From contig NZ_AP027043.1 in NCBI RefSeq assembly GCF_027924665.1, positions 4,960,001-5,024,000 of the forward strand: a stretch of DNA of 64,000 nt, in the 5' to 3' direction. The position numbers and the translations under genes were made by a program. Shown here piece after piece: positions 1 to 8,766 of the stretch (position 1 is the stretch's first letter; each line of letters opens with the position of its first letter). Under the pieces are notes generated by a model, which was given only the letters and a program-made list of their open reading frames with translations, was not told where the DNA came from and did no database searches. The DNA comes from Flavobacterium sp. GSB-24. Lineage in GTDB: Bacteria; Bacteroidota; Bacteroidia; Flavobacteriales; Flavobacteriaceae.

Positions 1-423
1 CCAAAAAGCAACAGTAAGGTTACTGGAACTGCTGTTTTTATAGAGAAAAATGGAAAAGTTACTTTTACTGCAAAAATGACTGGACTAGAACCAGGAGTTC
101 ACGCTATACATATCCATGAAAAAGCAGATTGTAGTGCTGCAGACGGAAGCTCTGCTGGAGGACACTGGAATCCAACTTTTAAAAAACACGGAAAATGGGG
201 AGTTGGAGAATATCATAAAGGTGATATCGGAAACTTTACTGCAGATGCAAAAGGTAATGGATCGATCACTTTAACTACTGACGAATGGTGCGTTGGATGT
301 GGAGATTCTAACAAAGATGTTCTTGGCAAAGGTTTAATCGTTCACGCAGGAACAGATGATTTTACAACCCAGCCTACAGGAAATGCCGGCGGAAGAGTTG
401 CTTGTGCAGGAATCATCAAATAA
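1..423 (+). CDS. sodC: Cu/Zn superoxide dismutase, C-terminal part (5' truncated by window edge)
   Basis: The reading frame is open from base 1, so the gene begins outside the window; 140 codons plus stop are present. It should dismutate superoxide to peroxide and oxygen, normally in the periplasm. The family pattern is visible: the copper-ligand segment GVHAIHIHEKADC, a GGHWNP segment with a further metal-ligand His, the disulfide-type Cys of KADC pairing with the Cys of GGRVACAGII near the C-terminus, and LIVHAGTDD. The ATG at 76 is internal and not the start, because upstream residues (KVTGTAVFIEKNGKVTFTAKM) match the family's first beta strands. An additional Cys pair (EWCVGCG) is unusual. 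The signal peptide lies outside the window. Confidence 0.93.
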   Translation, partial: PKSNSKVTGTAVFIEKNGKVTFTAKMTGLEPGVHAIHIHEKADCSAADGSSAGGHWNPTFKKHGKWGVGEYHKGDIGNFTADAKGNGSITLTTDEWCVGCGDSNKDVLGKGLIVHAGTDDFTTQPTGNAGGRVACAGIIK

Positions 424-530
424 GAAAATACAATAACCACTATTTTTAACAAAATCTAGTGGTTATTTCATTTTAAAATGAATCCTAAAACAAGAAAAAG
501 ACATAGCTTTGCATTAGCAAAATTAAGTCA

Positions 531-1733
531 ATGATTAACCCATCAGCACACGGCTGGATAGATAAGTTTTTTAGTGAACAGAAGTTTTCAGAAGCAATTC
601 CTTTTGAAACAGTAGAATCGTTTTACTATAAAGTAAGAGAAACGGGATTTATTTATGGTCATATTATTGCTATAGATTCTCAGATTCCGATTCCAATAAA
701 AGGCTGGTTTAAAACTGAAATTTCTAAAGTAGCTTTACTTAATACACTCTATCATGTTTTTTGTTTAGAGAAAAGAAACTCGGAACCTAAAAATTTCATC
801 TCAGAAGTTTTAAAGTTTTACAAACAAATGAATCCAGAAGGATTTAACTTGTTTAAAATTTTACTTCCAAAAGATACTCCTTCTCTCTCTCTGGAAAGCA
901 TTATTGACCAAAGGGTTCAGACGAATGACAGCATCATCAGCAAAAACTTTTCGCATTTGGTAACGAATGCTTTATTGTTTATTGATGTTTTAGCTTTTAG
1001 ACAATATTTGGCTCATGGCGAAATTCCAGAAAAATATCTAAAACGTATTGAAGAAACAGTTCTTGGTATTGTGGGTTTAGCGCTAAAAACTAAAACGGTA
1101 AAATCACAGCACGATGATTTATTAATTAAATTATTCGAAGCTTCTATTCGTTATTCTAAATTCTCTAAAGTTACTGTAGATACTTTAGAAACCTTGCAGT
1201 TAGACTATTTCAGCAACAAATTAGAGCAATATTATTTAATTGATATGGCTGGAATGGCACTTTGGAGTGATGGTGTTGTTGAAAATGAAGAAGCTTATTT
1301 TTTATATTCTTTAGGATCAATGATGGGTGTTACAGATGAATTTACAGCCCAAAGTATTGCAACAACGAACGCTTTTATCACAACTCATAAAAGTAAAATT
1401 CCGTATTTTAATTACTCAAACCCTGTTAAGCATTTTTACGATCAAATGACGCACAGCGTTATAAAATTGATCACAAGAAACAAAAACCGATTGGTAAGGG
1501 AAATTATGCAGAGTAAAGAACTCGTTGTTTTATTAGCATACTCTACAACAAGAGATTTGGATGCAAAGGAAAAAAAGAAAGTCAAAAAACAGCTTTTGGA
1601 CATTTGTAAAACAATTCCATCGCTTACGATATTTTTACTTCCAGGAGGAAGTTTGTTATTACCAATATTAATCAAGTTTATCCCAACAATGCTTCCATCT
1701 GCATTTAACGAAAACTTAGATGAAAATGAATAA
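531..1733 (+). CDS. LETM1-related protein (possible biofilm-associated type)
   Basis: This 400-aa protein has no signal peptide. Its C-terminus (about residues 345-395) resembles the LETM1 core, with the pattern IPSLTIFLLPGGSLLLPILI followed by a proline-containing amphipathic stretch and LPSAF. The middle region (about 230-300) is TerB-like, helical and acidic. From memory, Bacteroidota proteins of this layout are annotated LETM1-related biofilm-associated protein; the role is not established. It stands alone between sodC and a convergent carbonic anhydrase gene and shares a bidirectional terminator with it. The call is family recognition only and the biochemical function is unknown. Confidence 0.7.
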   Translation: MINPSAHGWIDKFFSEQKFSEAIPFETVESFYYKVRETGFIYGHIIAIDSQIPIPIKGWFKTEISKVALLNTLYHVFCLEKRNSEPKNFISEVLKFYKQMNPEGFNLFKILLPKDTPSLSLESIIDQRVQTNDSIISKNFSHLVTNALLFIDVLAFRQYLAHGEIPEKYLKRIEETVLGIVGLALKTKTVKSQHDDLLIKLFEASIRYSKFSKVTVDTLETLQLDYFSNKLEQYYLIDMAGMALWSDGVVENEEAYFLYSLGSMMGVTDEFTAQSIATTNAFITTHKSKIPYFNYSNPVKHFYDQMTHSVIKLITRNKNRLVREIMQSKELVVLLAYSTTRDLDAKEKKKVKKQLLDICKTIPSLTIFLLPGGSLLLPILIKFIPTMLPSAFNENLDENE

Positions 1734-1764
1734 AAAAAATCGCCCTCAAAAGGGCGATTTTTTT
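1732..1764. terminator. Bidirectional intrinsic terminator
   Basis: The stem ATCGCCCT / AGGGCGAT (1739-1746 with 1751-1758) has a CAAA loop and is flanked by A and T runs on both sides. It can therefore end both the LETM1-related gene (+) and the carbonic anhydrase gene (-). Confidence 0.85.
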
Positions 1765-1769
1765 ATCTA

Positions 1770-2405
1770 TTAAAGATCTAATTGATAAACTTCGTCTAGT
1801 TCATCATTCGACGCGATATTTACATTTAAATCGGTTACAAAACCTGAATTTAATCCGTAAACCCATCCGTGAAGCATTAAATCCTGACCATTTTTCCATG
1901 CATTTTGTACAATAGAAGTCTTAGCTAAATTGTAAACCTGCTCTTTTGCATTGATTTCAACAAAAGCATTAAAACGTTCTGTTTCGTCCTCAATTGAGTT
2001 TAAGTATTTATCGTGCAGACGGTATTCATCTTTTATGTGACGCAGCCAGTTATCGATAATTCCAACAGATTGGTGTCCCATTGCAGCTTTTACACCTCCG
2101 CATCCATAATGTCCGCATACGATAACGTGTTTTACTTTTAATACATTTACAGCATAATCTAAAACACTAAGCATATTCATATCAGAATGCACAACCATAT
2201 TTGCGATATTACGGTGAACAAAAACTTCACCTGGTTTTGCACCAACAATTTCGTTTGCAGGAACACGGCTGTCAGAACATCCAATCCATAATAATGGCGG
2301 CGACTGACCTTTTGCTAAATCAGCAAAATAATTTGGATCTAATGCCAGTGAATTCTCTACCCACTTTTTATTGTTTTCTAATAACTGCTCATAAAACTTT
2401 CTCAT
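1770..2405 (-). CDS. can: Beta-class carbonic anhydrase
   Basis: This 211-aa protein interconverts CO2 and bicarbonate in the cytoplasm. All beta-class active-site residues are visible: zinc ligands Cys43 (in IGCSDSR), His99 and Cys102 (in GHYGCGG), plus the Asp45/Arg47 dyad and the HRN motif. Length is typical. It lies 113 bp downstream of a SulP anion transporter on the same strand, an arrangement that suggests coupled bicarbonate uptake and hydration. The start ATG is followed by a normal family N-terminus (MRKFYEQLLENNKKWV). Confidence 0.95.
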   Translation of the reverse strand: MRKFYEQLLENNKKWVENSLALDPNYFADLAKGQSPPLLWIGCSDSRVPANEIVGAKPGEVFVHRNIANMVVHSDMNMLSVLDYAVNVLKVKHVIVCGHYGCGGVKAAMGHQSVGIIDNWLRHIKDEYRLHDKYLNSIEDETERFNAFVEINAKEQVYNLAKTSIVQNAWKNGQDLMLHGWVYGLNSGFVTDLNVNIASNDELDEVYQLDL

Positions 2406-2518
2406 TTTTTTTATTTTTTTTGTGGTAATTTTTAAGTTATAATCTTCTCAAAAAAGAACTTGAGGTAAAGTTACCTAAATTTTAAGATTTCTTCCTCCTT
2501 AAAAACACCTTATTTTAA

Positions 2519-4165
2519 TTATTCTCCTTTAACAACTTCTTTTTTAACCACTTCCCTTTTTGCTACATCATAATAATGTTCAATAGTAACGTGATTGTTA
2601 TTATCTGGTGTATTTTCTAATTCGTATGCTTCTTTAAAGCCTTTAAGTTTGACTTTAATGTTATCATCAATTGCCCTTGTTTCTTTAAATTCACGAATCA
2701 AATCTAAAACATCATGTGCAATATACTCTGTATCATGAGCATTGATAATTACTTTTGAATTTTCAGGAATTTCATTTAGCGTTTGTTTGATCGCAGCTTT
2801 ATTTAAAAATGAAACTTCCTGCGCTAAATCGATGTGAATGATATCACCGTCTTCATATTCTTCTTTTTTGAAGATATAAGCTCTTTTCAAGTTTCCTCTT
2901 AAAACAAAAATGATACTAATAATAATTCCCAACGCAACACCTTTTAGCAAATCTGTCGCAACGACAAAGACCAAAGTTGCAATAAAAGGGACAAACTGGT
3001 ATTTCCCCTTTTCCCAGAAATGCATAAAAGTTGCTGGTTTTGCTAATTTATAACCCACTAAAATTAAAACTGTTGCCAATGTTGCCAACGGAATTTTGTT
3101 TAAAATTGCTGGAATCGATAATACACTTATTAATAAAAGTACACCATGAATAATAGTAGACATTTTAGATTTTGCACCAGCATTATTATTAGCTGATGAA
3201 CGCACTACAACAGATGTCATAGGAAGTCCTCCTAAAAGAGAACTTATTATATTACCCAGACCTTGCGCTTTTAATTCAACATTTGTGTTTGTGTATCGTT
3301 TTTGAGCATCCATTCTATCAGAGGCTTCAATACATAAAAGTGTTTCAATAGAAGCAACAATGGCAATTGTAACAGCAACTACCCAAACCTGCGGATTTGA
3401 AACAGCAGCAAAGTTTGGCGTAATTATAATTGATTTAAATTCATCAAAAGATTTTGGAACTGGCAACGAAACCAAATGTTCTTTTCCAATTGCCAAAGCG
3501 CTTCCTGTTGATACAAATATTTCGTTTAAAACAACCCCAGCAATAACTGCAACTAGTGCTCCTGGAACTAATTTTATCCTTTTTAGAAATGGTACTTTCT
3601 CCCACGAAAGCAATATTATCAGTGAGACTAAAGAAACTACTACAGCTCCTAATTGAATGTGATTTAAAAGATCAAACAAAAACGAAAAAGAATTACTTCC
3701 ATCATTTTGTATAAAGGCTTGATCCCCTTCAAAATCAGCATCGTAGCCAAAAGCATGAGGGATTTGTTTTAAGATGATGATGATTCCAATACCAGCTAAC
3801 ATTCCTTCAATTACATTTGTTGGGAAATAGTTGGATATACTTCCGGCTTTTAAAAATCCTAATGCTAATTGAATTAATCCTGCAATAAAAACAGACATTA
3901 AAAATACATCGAAAGCTCCAAAATCGGTAATTGCGGTTAAAACAATAGCTGTCAACCCAGCTGCTGGACCCGATACACTAATATGTGACTGGCTTAAATA
4001 ACCTACCACAATACCGCCCACAACACCAGCAATAATTCCAGAAAATAACGGCGCCCCAGAAGCCATTGCAATACCTAAACACAATGGAAGAGCCACCAAG
4101 AAAACCACTAAACCTGACGCAAAATCAGACTTAAGGTTGGCAAAAAGATTGATTTTTTTTGTCAT
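2519..4165 (-). CDS. SulP-family inorganic anion transporter
   Basis: This 548-aa inner-membrane protein has about 10-12 hydrophobic helices in residues 10-430 and a C-terminal STAS-like soluble domain (about 440-530). Family hallmarks include the N-terminal LPLCLGIAMASGAPLFSGI and SGPAAGLTAIV segments. SulP proteins carry sulfate, bicarbonate or other anions. The adjacent beta-carbonic anhydrase gene favours bicarbonate, but substrate cannot be read from sequence. The STAS domain carries a long acidic/lysine tail. Transcribed before can, probably together or from a nearby promoter. Confidence 0.88.
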   Translation of the reverse strand: MTKKINLFANLKSDFASGLVVFLVALPLCLGIAMASGAPLFSGIIAGVVGGIVVGYLSQSHISVSGPAAGLTAIVLTAITDFGAFDVFLMSVFIAGLIQLALGFLKAGSISNYFPTNVIEGMLAGIGIIIILKQIPHAFGYDADFEGDQAFIQNDGSNSFSFLFDLLNHIQLGAVVVSLVSLIILLSWEKVPFLKRIKLVPGALVAVIAGVVLNEIFVSTGSALAIGKEHLVSLPVPKSFDEFKSIIITPNFAAVSNPQVWVVAVTIAIVASIETLLCIEASDRMDAQKRYTNTNVELKAQGLGNIISSLLGGLPMTSVVVRSSANNNAGAKSKMSTIIHGVLLLISVLSIPAILNKIPLATLATVLILVGYKLAKPATFMHFWEKGKYQFVPFIATLVFVVATDLLKGVALGIIISIIFVLRGNLKRAYIFKKEEYEDGDIIHIDLAQEVSFLNKAAIKQTLNEIPENSKVIINAHDTEYIAHDVLDLIREFKETRAIDDNIKVKLKGFKEAYELENTPDNNNHVTIEHYYDVAKREVVKKEVVKGE

Positions 4166-4251
4166 AATACAATACTAAAAAAATTATTCATTAAAGATTT
4201 ACCCCATTTGCTTAAATTCAAATGCGGCTAAAGATCAAATAATCGGAAGTA

Positions 4252-4536
4252 TTATACTAAATTGGGAGGTGGAGCAAATATGCTCGGAGAAATATTGTCA
4301 AGTTTTACAATATTTTCAGATATGATTGTTTTTTTCTCGATGTAAACCGGAATTATAACTTCATGCTCCAAAATTGATGGATGATGCATAACATTTTTCA
4401 GCTCTTTATGTACTTCTTCTTCAGCTATACTAAAAGATACAACTGTATTATTCCCTTTCTTTATCGCCTGAACAATTGTCGGGGTCGATAAGAAGGCAAT
4501 AAAAATGAATAATAATATGCGAGCAACTAATTTCAT
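4252..4536 (-). CDS. Small exported hypothetical protein with C-terminal PPP motif
   Basis: The frame is open from 4560, but the ATG at 4536 gives a clean N-terminus (MKLVARILLFIFIAFLSTP) with a hydrophobic membrane or signal segment, so I chose it (94 aa). The rest is short and polar and ends SIFAPPPNLV. I do not recognise a characterised family. The C-terminal APPPN tail resembles the LPPPR tail of the gene at 62573-62977. It lies alone between the SulP gene and the dps terminator. Confidence 0.6.
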   Translation of the reverse strand: MKLVARILLFIFIAFLSTPTIVQAIKKGNNTVVSFSIAEEEVHKELKNVMHHPSILEHEVIIPVYIEKKTIISENIVKLDNISPSIFAPPPNLV

Positions 4537-4601
4537 TGAAGCAAAAATAGCGTTAAACAAATAAAATCAAAGAGATTTTTATAGAAATTTAACATAAACA
4601 A

Positions 4602-4637
4602 AAAAGCAGAACGCAATTTTTATGCTGTTCTGCTTTT
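4602..4637 (-). terminator. Intrinsic terminator after dps
   Basis: An 11-bp perfect stem, AAAAGCAGAAC (4602-4612) with GTTCTGCTTTT (4627-4637), is followed by a U-run on the minus strand just downstream of the dps stop codon. Confidence 0.8.
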
Positions 4638-4658
4638 AAATCGTTAACAAACAATATT

Positions 4659-5138
4659 TTAAAGAGTTTCTTCTAACCAAGCATTCATCATCCAAATTGT
4701 TTTTTCCTGCTCAGCAATAAAGTCACTCATCATAGAATTAGTACCTTCATCGTTAATTTCGTCAGATTTGTTTAGTATGTCTCTTTCAATTTTTAACAAA
4801 TCTGATAACGAATGAACAATTAACTGAACAGCTTTTTCATCATTAGAAATATTTTTTCCAACAGTTAATTTGTTATTTTTAATATAGTCATCAAAAGTAT
4901 GCAGCGGAGTTCCCCCAATTGTCAAAACTCTTTCGGCTATCATATCAATTTTTAATTGTGCATCTGTATATAATTCTTCGAATTTTACGTGTAAATCAAA
5001 AAAACGTTTTCCTCGAATGTTCCAGTGAATCCCTCTCAAGTTTTGATAATATACCTGAAAGTTTGATAATAATACATTCAACTCTTTTACTAATTCTTCT
5101 GATTCTTTTACAGGTAATCCTAAAATATTTGTTTTCAT
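4659..5138 (-). CDS. dps: Dps-family ferritin-like DNA-protection protein
   Basis: This 159-aa protein is the usual length for Dps dodecamers that oxidise and store iron using peroxide and shield DNA. The ferroxidase ligands appear with the same spacing as in E. coli Dps: His38, His50, Glu54, Asp65 and Glu69 (in YQNLRGIHWNIRG and KIDMIAER). It is divergent from oxyR with 106 bp between start codons. A TAnnTTTG box (TAAATTTG at 5165-5172, minus) lies 27 bp before the start. Control by the neighbouring OxyR is likely but inferred. Confidence 0.93.
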   Translation of the reverse strand: MKTNILGLPVKESEELVKELNVLLSNFQVYYQNLRGIHWNIRGKRFFDLHVKFEELYTDAQLKIDMIAERVLTIGGTPLHTFDDYIKNNKLTVGKNISNDEKAVQLIVHSLSDLLKIERDILNKSDEINDEGTNSMMSDFIAEQEKTIWMMNAWLEETL

Positions 5139-5164
5139 AATTTAATTTTTACACTAATTTACTA

Positions 5165-5172
5165 CAAATTTA
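5165..5172 (-). promoter_or_regulatory. Bacteroidota -7 promoter box for dps
   Basis: TAAATTTG on the minus strand matches the Bacteroidota TAnnTTTG box. It lies in the shared dps/oxyR intergenic region. No clear -33 TTTG was seen. Confidence 0.5.
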
Positions 5173-5216
5173 AAGTAAGTTTCATGAATTTTATATAAAT
5201 AAAAATTATATTTTCT

Positions 5217-5224
5217 TATTTTTG
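5217..5224 (+). promoter_or_regulatory. Bacteroidota -7 promoter box for oxyR
   Basis: TATTTTTG on the plus strand, 21 bp before the oxyR ATG, matches TAnnTTTG. Confidence 0.5.
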
Positions 5225-5244
5225 CATCAAAATTTACTATCAAT

Positions 5245-6189
5245 ATGACTATAACTCAATTACAATATGTGTTAGCAGTTGCTGAGCATAAAAATTTCAC
5301 TCTTGCTGCTGAAAAATGCTTTGTAACTCAGCCAACCTTGAGTATGCAGATACAAAAGATTGAAGAAGAACTTAATATATTAATTTTCGACAGAAGCAAA
5401 AAACCTATTCAACTTACTGACATTGGTCAAAAAATAGTGAACCAGGCGAAAAACATTGTAAACGAAGCCGATCGAATAAAAGATATTGTAGAGCAGCAAA
5501 AAGGGTTTATAGGAGGAGAATTCCGCTTAGGAATAATTCCAACCATTATGCCGACGCTTTTACCGATGTTTTTAAATAATTTCATCAAAAAATATCCAAA
5601 GGTAAAACTCTTAATTGAAGAGCTTAACACAGACGAAATTATTGTAAAGTTAAAAAACGGACATTTAGATGCTGCGATAGCTGCAACACCGTTGGAAGAT
5701 GAAAAAATTAAAGAAATAGTTTTATACTTCGAACCATTTGTGGCTTATATTCCTGAGCATCATGCTAGTTTTCAAAAGCAGGAAATAGAAGTTTCTGATT
5801 TAAATTTAAATGAAATCCTTCTTTTACAAGACGGACACTGCTTTAGAGATGGAATTCTTAATTTATGCAAAAATGGTTCCGACATCGATCAGACTAATTT
5901 TCAGATTCAAAGCGGCAGTTTTGAAACCCTGATTAAATTAGCAGACGAAGGCCTTGGCACAACGTTACTTCCGTACTTGCACACGTTAGACTTAAAAGAT
6001 TCCGACAAACTGAAACTACGTAATTTTAAGGAACCAAAACCTGCTCGTGAGGTAAGTTTAATTTACCCAAAGAGCGAATTAAAAATGCAAATCATTGACG
6101 CGATCAGATCTACAATTGCCGGCGTTGTAAAAGGAGCAATTGTTTTTCAGAATGTTCAAATCATTAGTCCTTTACAAAAGAAAGCATAA
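5245..6189 (+). CDS. oxyR: OxyR-type LysR-family peroxide sensor
   Basis: This 314-aa LysR regulator has an N-terminal winged HTH (residues 1-60, MTITQLQYVLAVAEHKNFTL) and a periplasmic-binding-like effector domain (about 90-295). Two cysteines in DGHCFRDGILNLC fall at residues 199 and 208, exactly the peroxide-sensing positions of E. coli OxyR, so redox switching by a disulfide is strongly suggested. It is divergent from dps, a classic OxyR target. It ends in a strong terminator shared with the convergent gene downstream. Confidence 0.92.
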   Translation: MTITQLQYVLAVAEHKNFTLAAEKCFVTQPTLSMQIQKIEEELNILIFDRSKKPIQLTDIGQKIVNQAKNIVNEADRIKDIVEQQKGFIGGEFRLGIIPTIMPTLLPMFLNNFIKKYPKVKLLIEELNTDEIIVKLKNGHLDAAIAATPLEDEKIKEIVLYFEPFVAYIPEHHASFQKQEIEVSDLNLNEILLLQDGHCFRDGILNLCKNGSDIDQTNFQIQSGSFETLIKLADEGLGTTLLPYLHTLDLKDSDKLKLRNFKEPKPAREVSLIYPKSELKMQIIDAIRSTIAGVVKGAIVFQNVQIISPLQKKA

Positions 6190-6190
6190 A

Positions 6191-6216
6191 AAAAGGAGCC
6201 AATTTTGGCTCCTTTT
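6191..6216. terminator. Bidirectional intrinsic terminator
   Basis: A 10-bp perfect stem, AAAAGGAGCC (6191-6200) and GGCTCCTTTT (6207-6216), sits between the convergent oxyR gene and the small gene at 6220. Confidence 0.85.
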
Positions 6217-6219
6217 CTC

Positions 6220-6417
6220 TTATACTTTAATTAGCTGTAGACTCTGTTTTAATTCTGGTTTTTCAATAATGAAATTTAATAACCATTCTTGCAATTGTTC
6301 CATTTCGTAAGGTAACAGTGTTTTGATAGCTTTTTCTAACTCCTTGCAGAAAAGTACCGGGTCGAAACTTACTCTTTCAAGTATTGATTTCGTGTAATCA
6401 AACATCATTTTTGACAT
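6220..6417 (-). CDS. Small conserved-looking hypothetical protein
   Basis: The ORF extends to 6465, but the ATG at 6417 (MSKMMFDYTKSILERVSF) gives a compact 65-aa soluble helical protein and is the more probable start. It contains an FCKELEKAIKTLLPYE segment, no signal peptide and no metal motif. I do not recognise a function. It is flanked by the oxyR terminator, which would also serve as its own. Confidence 0.65.
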   Translation of the reverse strand: MSKMMFDYTKSILERVSFDPVLFCKELEKAIKTLLPYEMEQLQEWLLNFIIEKPELKQSLQLIKV

Positions 6418-6582
6418 AATAAAATAAGATTTTCGGGGGTTATCTATTTTTTTAAACTCGAGCAAATTTAATCAAATATCCAACATAAATACTACTTTTA
6501 ACTTATTTTTTAAAAAAATTTAGCAACGAATACGTTTTCTTAAAACATATAAATCAATCTAGAATAATTCTAAATAGTTCAT

Positions 6583-7245
6583 TTAAACCTTTTTAAAAGC
6601 TCGAAACATCTCTCTTTTCCCTGGAGGGCCTGCCAATTTTTCTACTGTAAACCCAACTTCGATCATACTCCTTTTAACAACTCCGCGCGCTGCATAAGTT
6701 ACAAGAACACCGTTTGGCTTTAAACTATTGTACATTTTCTGAAAAATTTCTGTACTCCAAAGCTCCGGTTGTACTCTATATCCGAAGGCATCAAAGTAAA
6801 TCAAATCAAAAATTTCAAAATCGTTTATTTCGTGAAAAAATTGTTTCCTTTTGGTTAACGAGAACAGATCGCAAATTTCTACCTTTTTATCCCATTCAGT
6901 TTTATGCATTTTTTCAAAAATGTTCTCAAATTCCAATGCTTCCAGCTCTTCGGCATAATTCATCTCCAGAATTTCATTTGCATCAACGGGATAAGCTTCT
7001 ACTCCAACGTAATCAATATTCTGTTTTTTACGGACAGCTTCTAAAAAAGTAATAAAGGCATTTAAACCTGTTCCAAAACCTATTTCTAATATACTTATTG
7101 GCTGCTCAAATAAATCAAGTCCGTTTTTAATAAATACATGTTTAGCTTCTTGAATTGCACCATGTTTCGAATGATAACATTCATCCCATTCTAGCAAACG
7201 AATTGTAGTTGAGCCGTCTAGCGTTTTAATTATTTCCCTTTTCAT
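6583..7245 (-). CDS. mnmD: tRNA wobble-uridine methyltransferase, MnmD/MnmC-N type
   Basis: This 220-aa protein corresponds to the stand-alone SAM-dependent methyltransferase domain (COG4121) of MnmC, which methylates 5-aminomethyl-2-thiouridine at tRNA position 34. The SAM-binding loop is visible as SILEIGFGTGLNAF, and IYFDAFGYRVQPELW and GVLVTYAARGVVKRSM match later family motifs. The FAD-oxidase half of enterobacterial MnmC is absent, as is normal in stand-alone MnmD. The start at 7245 (MKREIIKTLDGSTTI) fits the family. Confidence 0.85.
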   Translation of the reverse strand: MKREIIKTLDGSTTIRLLEWDECYHSKHGAIQEAKHVFIKNGLDLFEQPISILEIGFGTGLNAFITFLEAVRKKQNIDYVGVEAYPVDANEILEMNYAEELEALEFENIFEKMHKTEWDKKVEICDLFSLTKRKQFFHEINDFEIFDLIYFDAFGYRVQPELWSTEIFQKMYNSLKPNGVLVTYAARGVVKRSMIEVGFTVEKLAGPPGKREMFRAFKKV

Positions 7246-7549
7246 TTTTTCGAAATTTGTAATAGCTTTTTATTGATTTTCAAGCCATTTTAATATTCAA
7301 AATTAGTCAAAACTAATGCGTAAAGCCTTAAAAATCGATAGTTTTTTCATAAAATCTTTATAAAAACGAATTAAATATTTGAGTTTATTATAGGATAAAT
7401 AAATCTCAATCAAAAGCAGTAAATAATGAATTTTCACTAAGCTTTTTACATTATTTTACTTAATTTTGCATTCAATAAATTCTATTTTACATGATATCAT
7501 CACGTTAGATTCTCGACCGTGAAATATCTCACAAAAAACTTACATAACT
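7246..7549. other. Divergent intergenic region mnmD / ilvE
   Basis: About 300 bp with no gene. It contains a TAnnTTTG box (TAATTTTG, 7461-7468) oriented toward ilvE, leaving about a 75-nt 5' leader with the short palindrome TGATATCA near 7492. No terminator hairpin or known riboswitch was recognised in the leader. Confidence 0.5.
7461..7468 (+). promoter_or_regulatory. Bacteroidota -7 promoter box for ilvE
   Basis: TAATTTTG matches TAnnTTTG and lies 82 bp before the ilvE ATG. Confidence 0.45.
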
Positions 7550-8620
7550 ATGAGTACAACTCAAACAAGCAAAATTGAAATCATAAAAGCTACTTCTACA
7601 AAAATAAACGAAGTAGATTTTGACAACTTAAGTTTTGGTGCTGTATTTACAGACCATTTATTCGAATGCGATTTTAAAAACGGACAATGGCAAAATCCTG
7701 TCATTAAACCTTATGCTCCTATTTTGATGGATCCATCTTCAAAAGTCTTCCATTATGGTCAAGCTATTTTTGAAGGAATGAAAGCTTATAAAGATGACAA
7801 TAATGATGTTTGGTTGTTTAGACCGGATGAAAACTACAAACGTTTTAATAGTTCTGCAGTAAGAATGGCGATGCCAGAAATTCCAGAATCTATTTTTATG
7901 GATGGTTTAAATGAATTATTGAAATTAGACAAAGACTGGATTCAGAGAGGAAACGGAGCAAGTATGTATATCCGTCCGTTTATGATTGCTACAGGACCTG
8001 GAGTTATCGCCAATCCTTCTGACGAATATAAATTCATGATTTTACTTTCTCCTGCAAAAGCTTATTACGGAGGTGAAGTAAAAGTAATTATTGCTGAACA
8101 TTACAGTAGAGCTGCAAATGGCGGAATTGGTGCCGCGAAAGCTGCTGGAAATTACGCTGCGCAATTTTACCCAACTAACTTGGCAAACAAAGATGGTTTT
8201 CAACAAGTTATCTGGACTGATGATGCAACGCACACAAAATTAGAAGAAGCTGGAACAATGAACGTTTTCTTCAGAATCAACGATACTTTATTGACTGCTC
8301 CAACAAGCGAAAGAATTTTGGATGGTGTTACTAGAAAAAGTTTGATCGCAATGGCTGAAAAAGAAGGTCTTAAAGTAGAAGTTCGTCCAGTAATTGTTTC
8401 AGAATTAGTTGAAGCTGCTAAAAACGGATCTTTAAAAGAAATTTTTGGAGCTGGAACTGCTGCAGTTATCAGCGTAATTAAAGGCTTCTCTTATCAAGAT
8501 GAATATTATGAAATGGCTCCAATCGAGAATTCATACGCTTCTTTCTTAAAAGAAAAACTAACAAGTCTTCAAAACAAACTTTCTGAAGACACTTACGGAT
8601 GGACAGTTAAAGTTCAATAA
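7550..8620 (+). CDS. ilvE: Branched-chain amino acid aminotransferase
   Basis: This 356-aa fold-type IV PLP enzyme transfers amino groups between Val/Leu/Ile and 2-oxoglutarate. The PLP-binding lysine is Lys197 in GGIGAAKAAGNYAAQ. The FHYGQAIFEGMKAY segment, the TDDATHTKLEEAGTMNVFF stretch around the cofactor Glu and the C-terminal GAGTAAVISVI phosphate-binding region all match class II (long) BCATs, whose length is about 355 aa. It is monocistronic and followed by a strong terminator. Confidence 0.95.
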   Translation: MSTTQTSKIEIIKATSTKINEVDFDNLSFGAVFTDHLFECDFKNGQWQNPVIKPYAPILMDPSSKVFHYGQAIFEGMKAYKDDNNDVWLFRPDENYKRFNSSAVRMAMPEIPESIFMDGLNELLKLDKDWIQRGNGASMYIRPFMIATGPGVIANPSDEYKFMILLSPAKAYYGGEVKVIIAEHYSRAANGGIGAAKAAGNYAAQFYPTNLANKDGFQQVIWTDDATHTKLEEAGTMNVFFRINDTLLTAPTSERILDGVTRKSLIAMAEKEGLKVEVRPVIVSELVEAAKNGSLKEIFGAGTAAVISVIKGFSYQDEYYEMAPIENSYASFLKEKLTSLQNKLSEDTYGWTVKVQ

Positions 8621-8641
8621 TCAAAAGATATTTATAAAAAC

Positions 8642-8676
8642 AAACCCGACAAATTTTAAAAAATCTGTCGGGTTTT
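8642..8676 (+). terminator. Intrinsic terminator after ilvE
   Basis: The stem AAACCCGACA (8642-8651) with TGTCGGGTTT (8666-8675) forms a strong hairpin followed by T residues. Confidence 0.85.
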
Positions 8677-8766
8677 GTATTTTACTCTATTATCGTATAA
8701 CTATTTAAACGCAATATTGTTATTTCTCCTTCGTCGAAATGACACTCAAATAGCACAGCGATTTTT

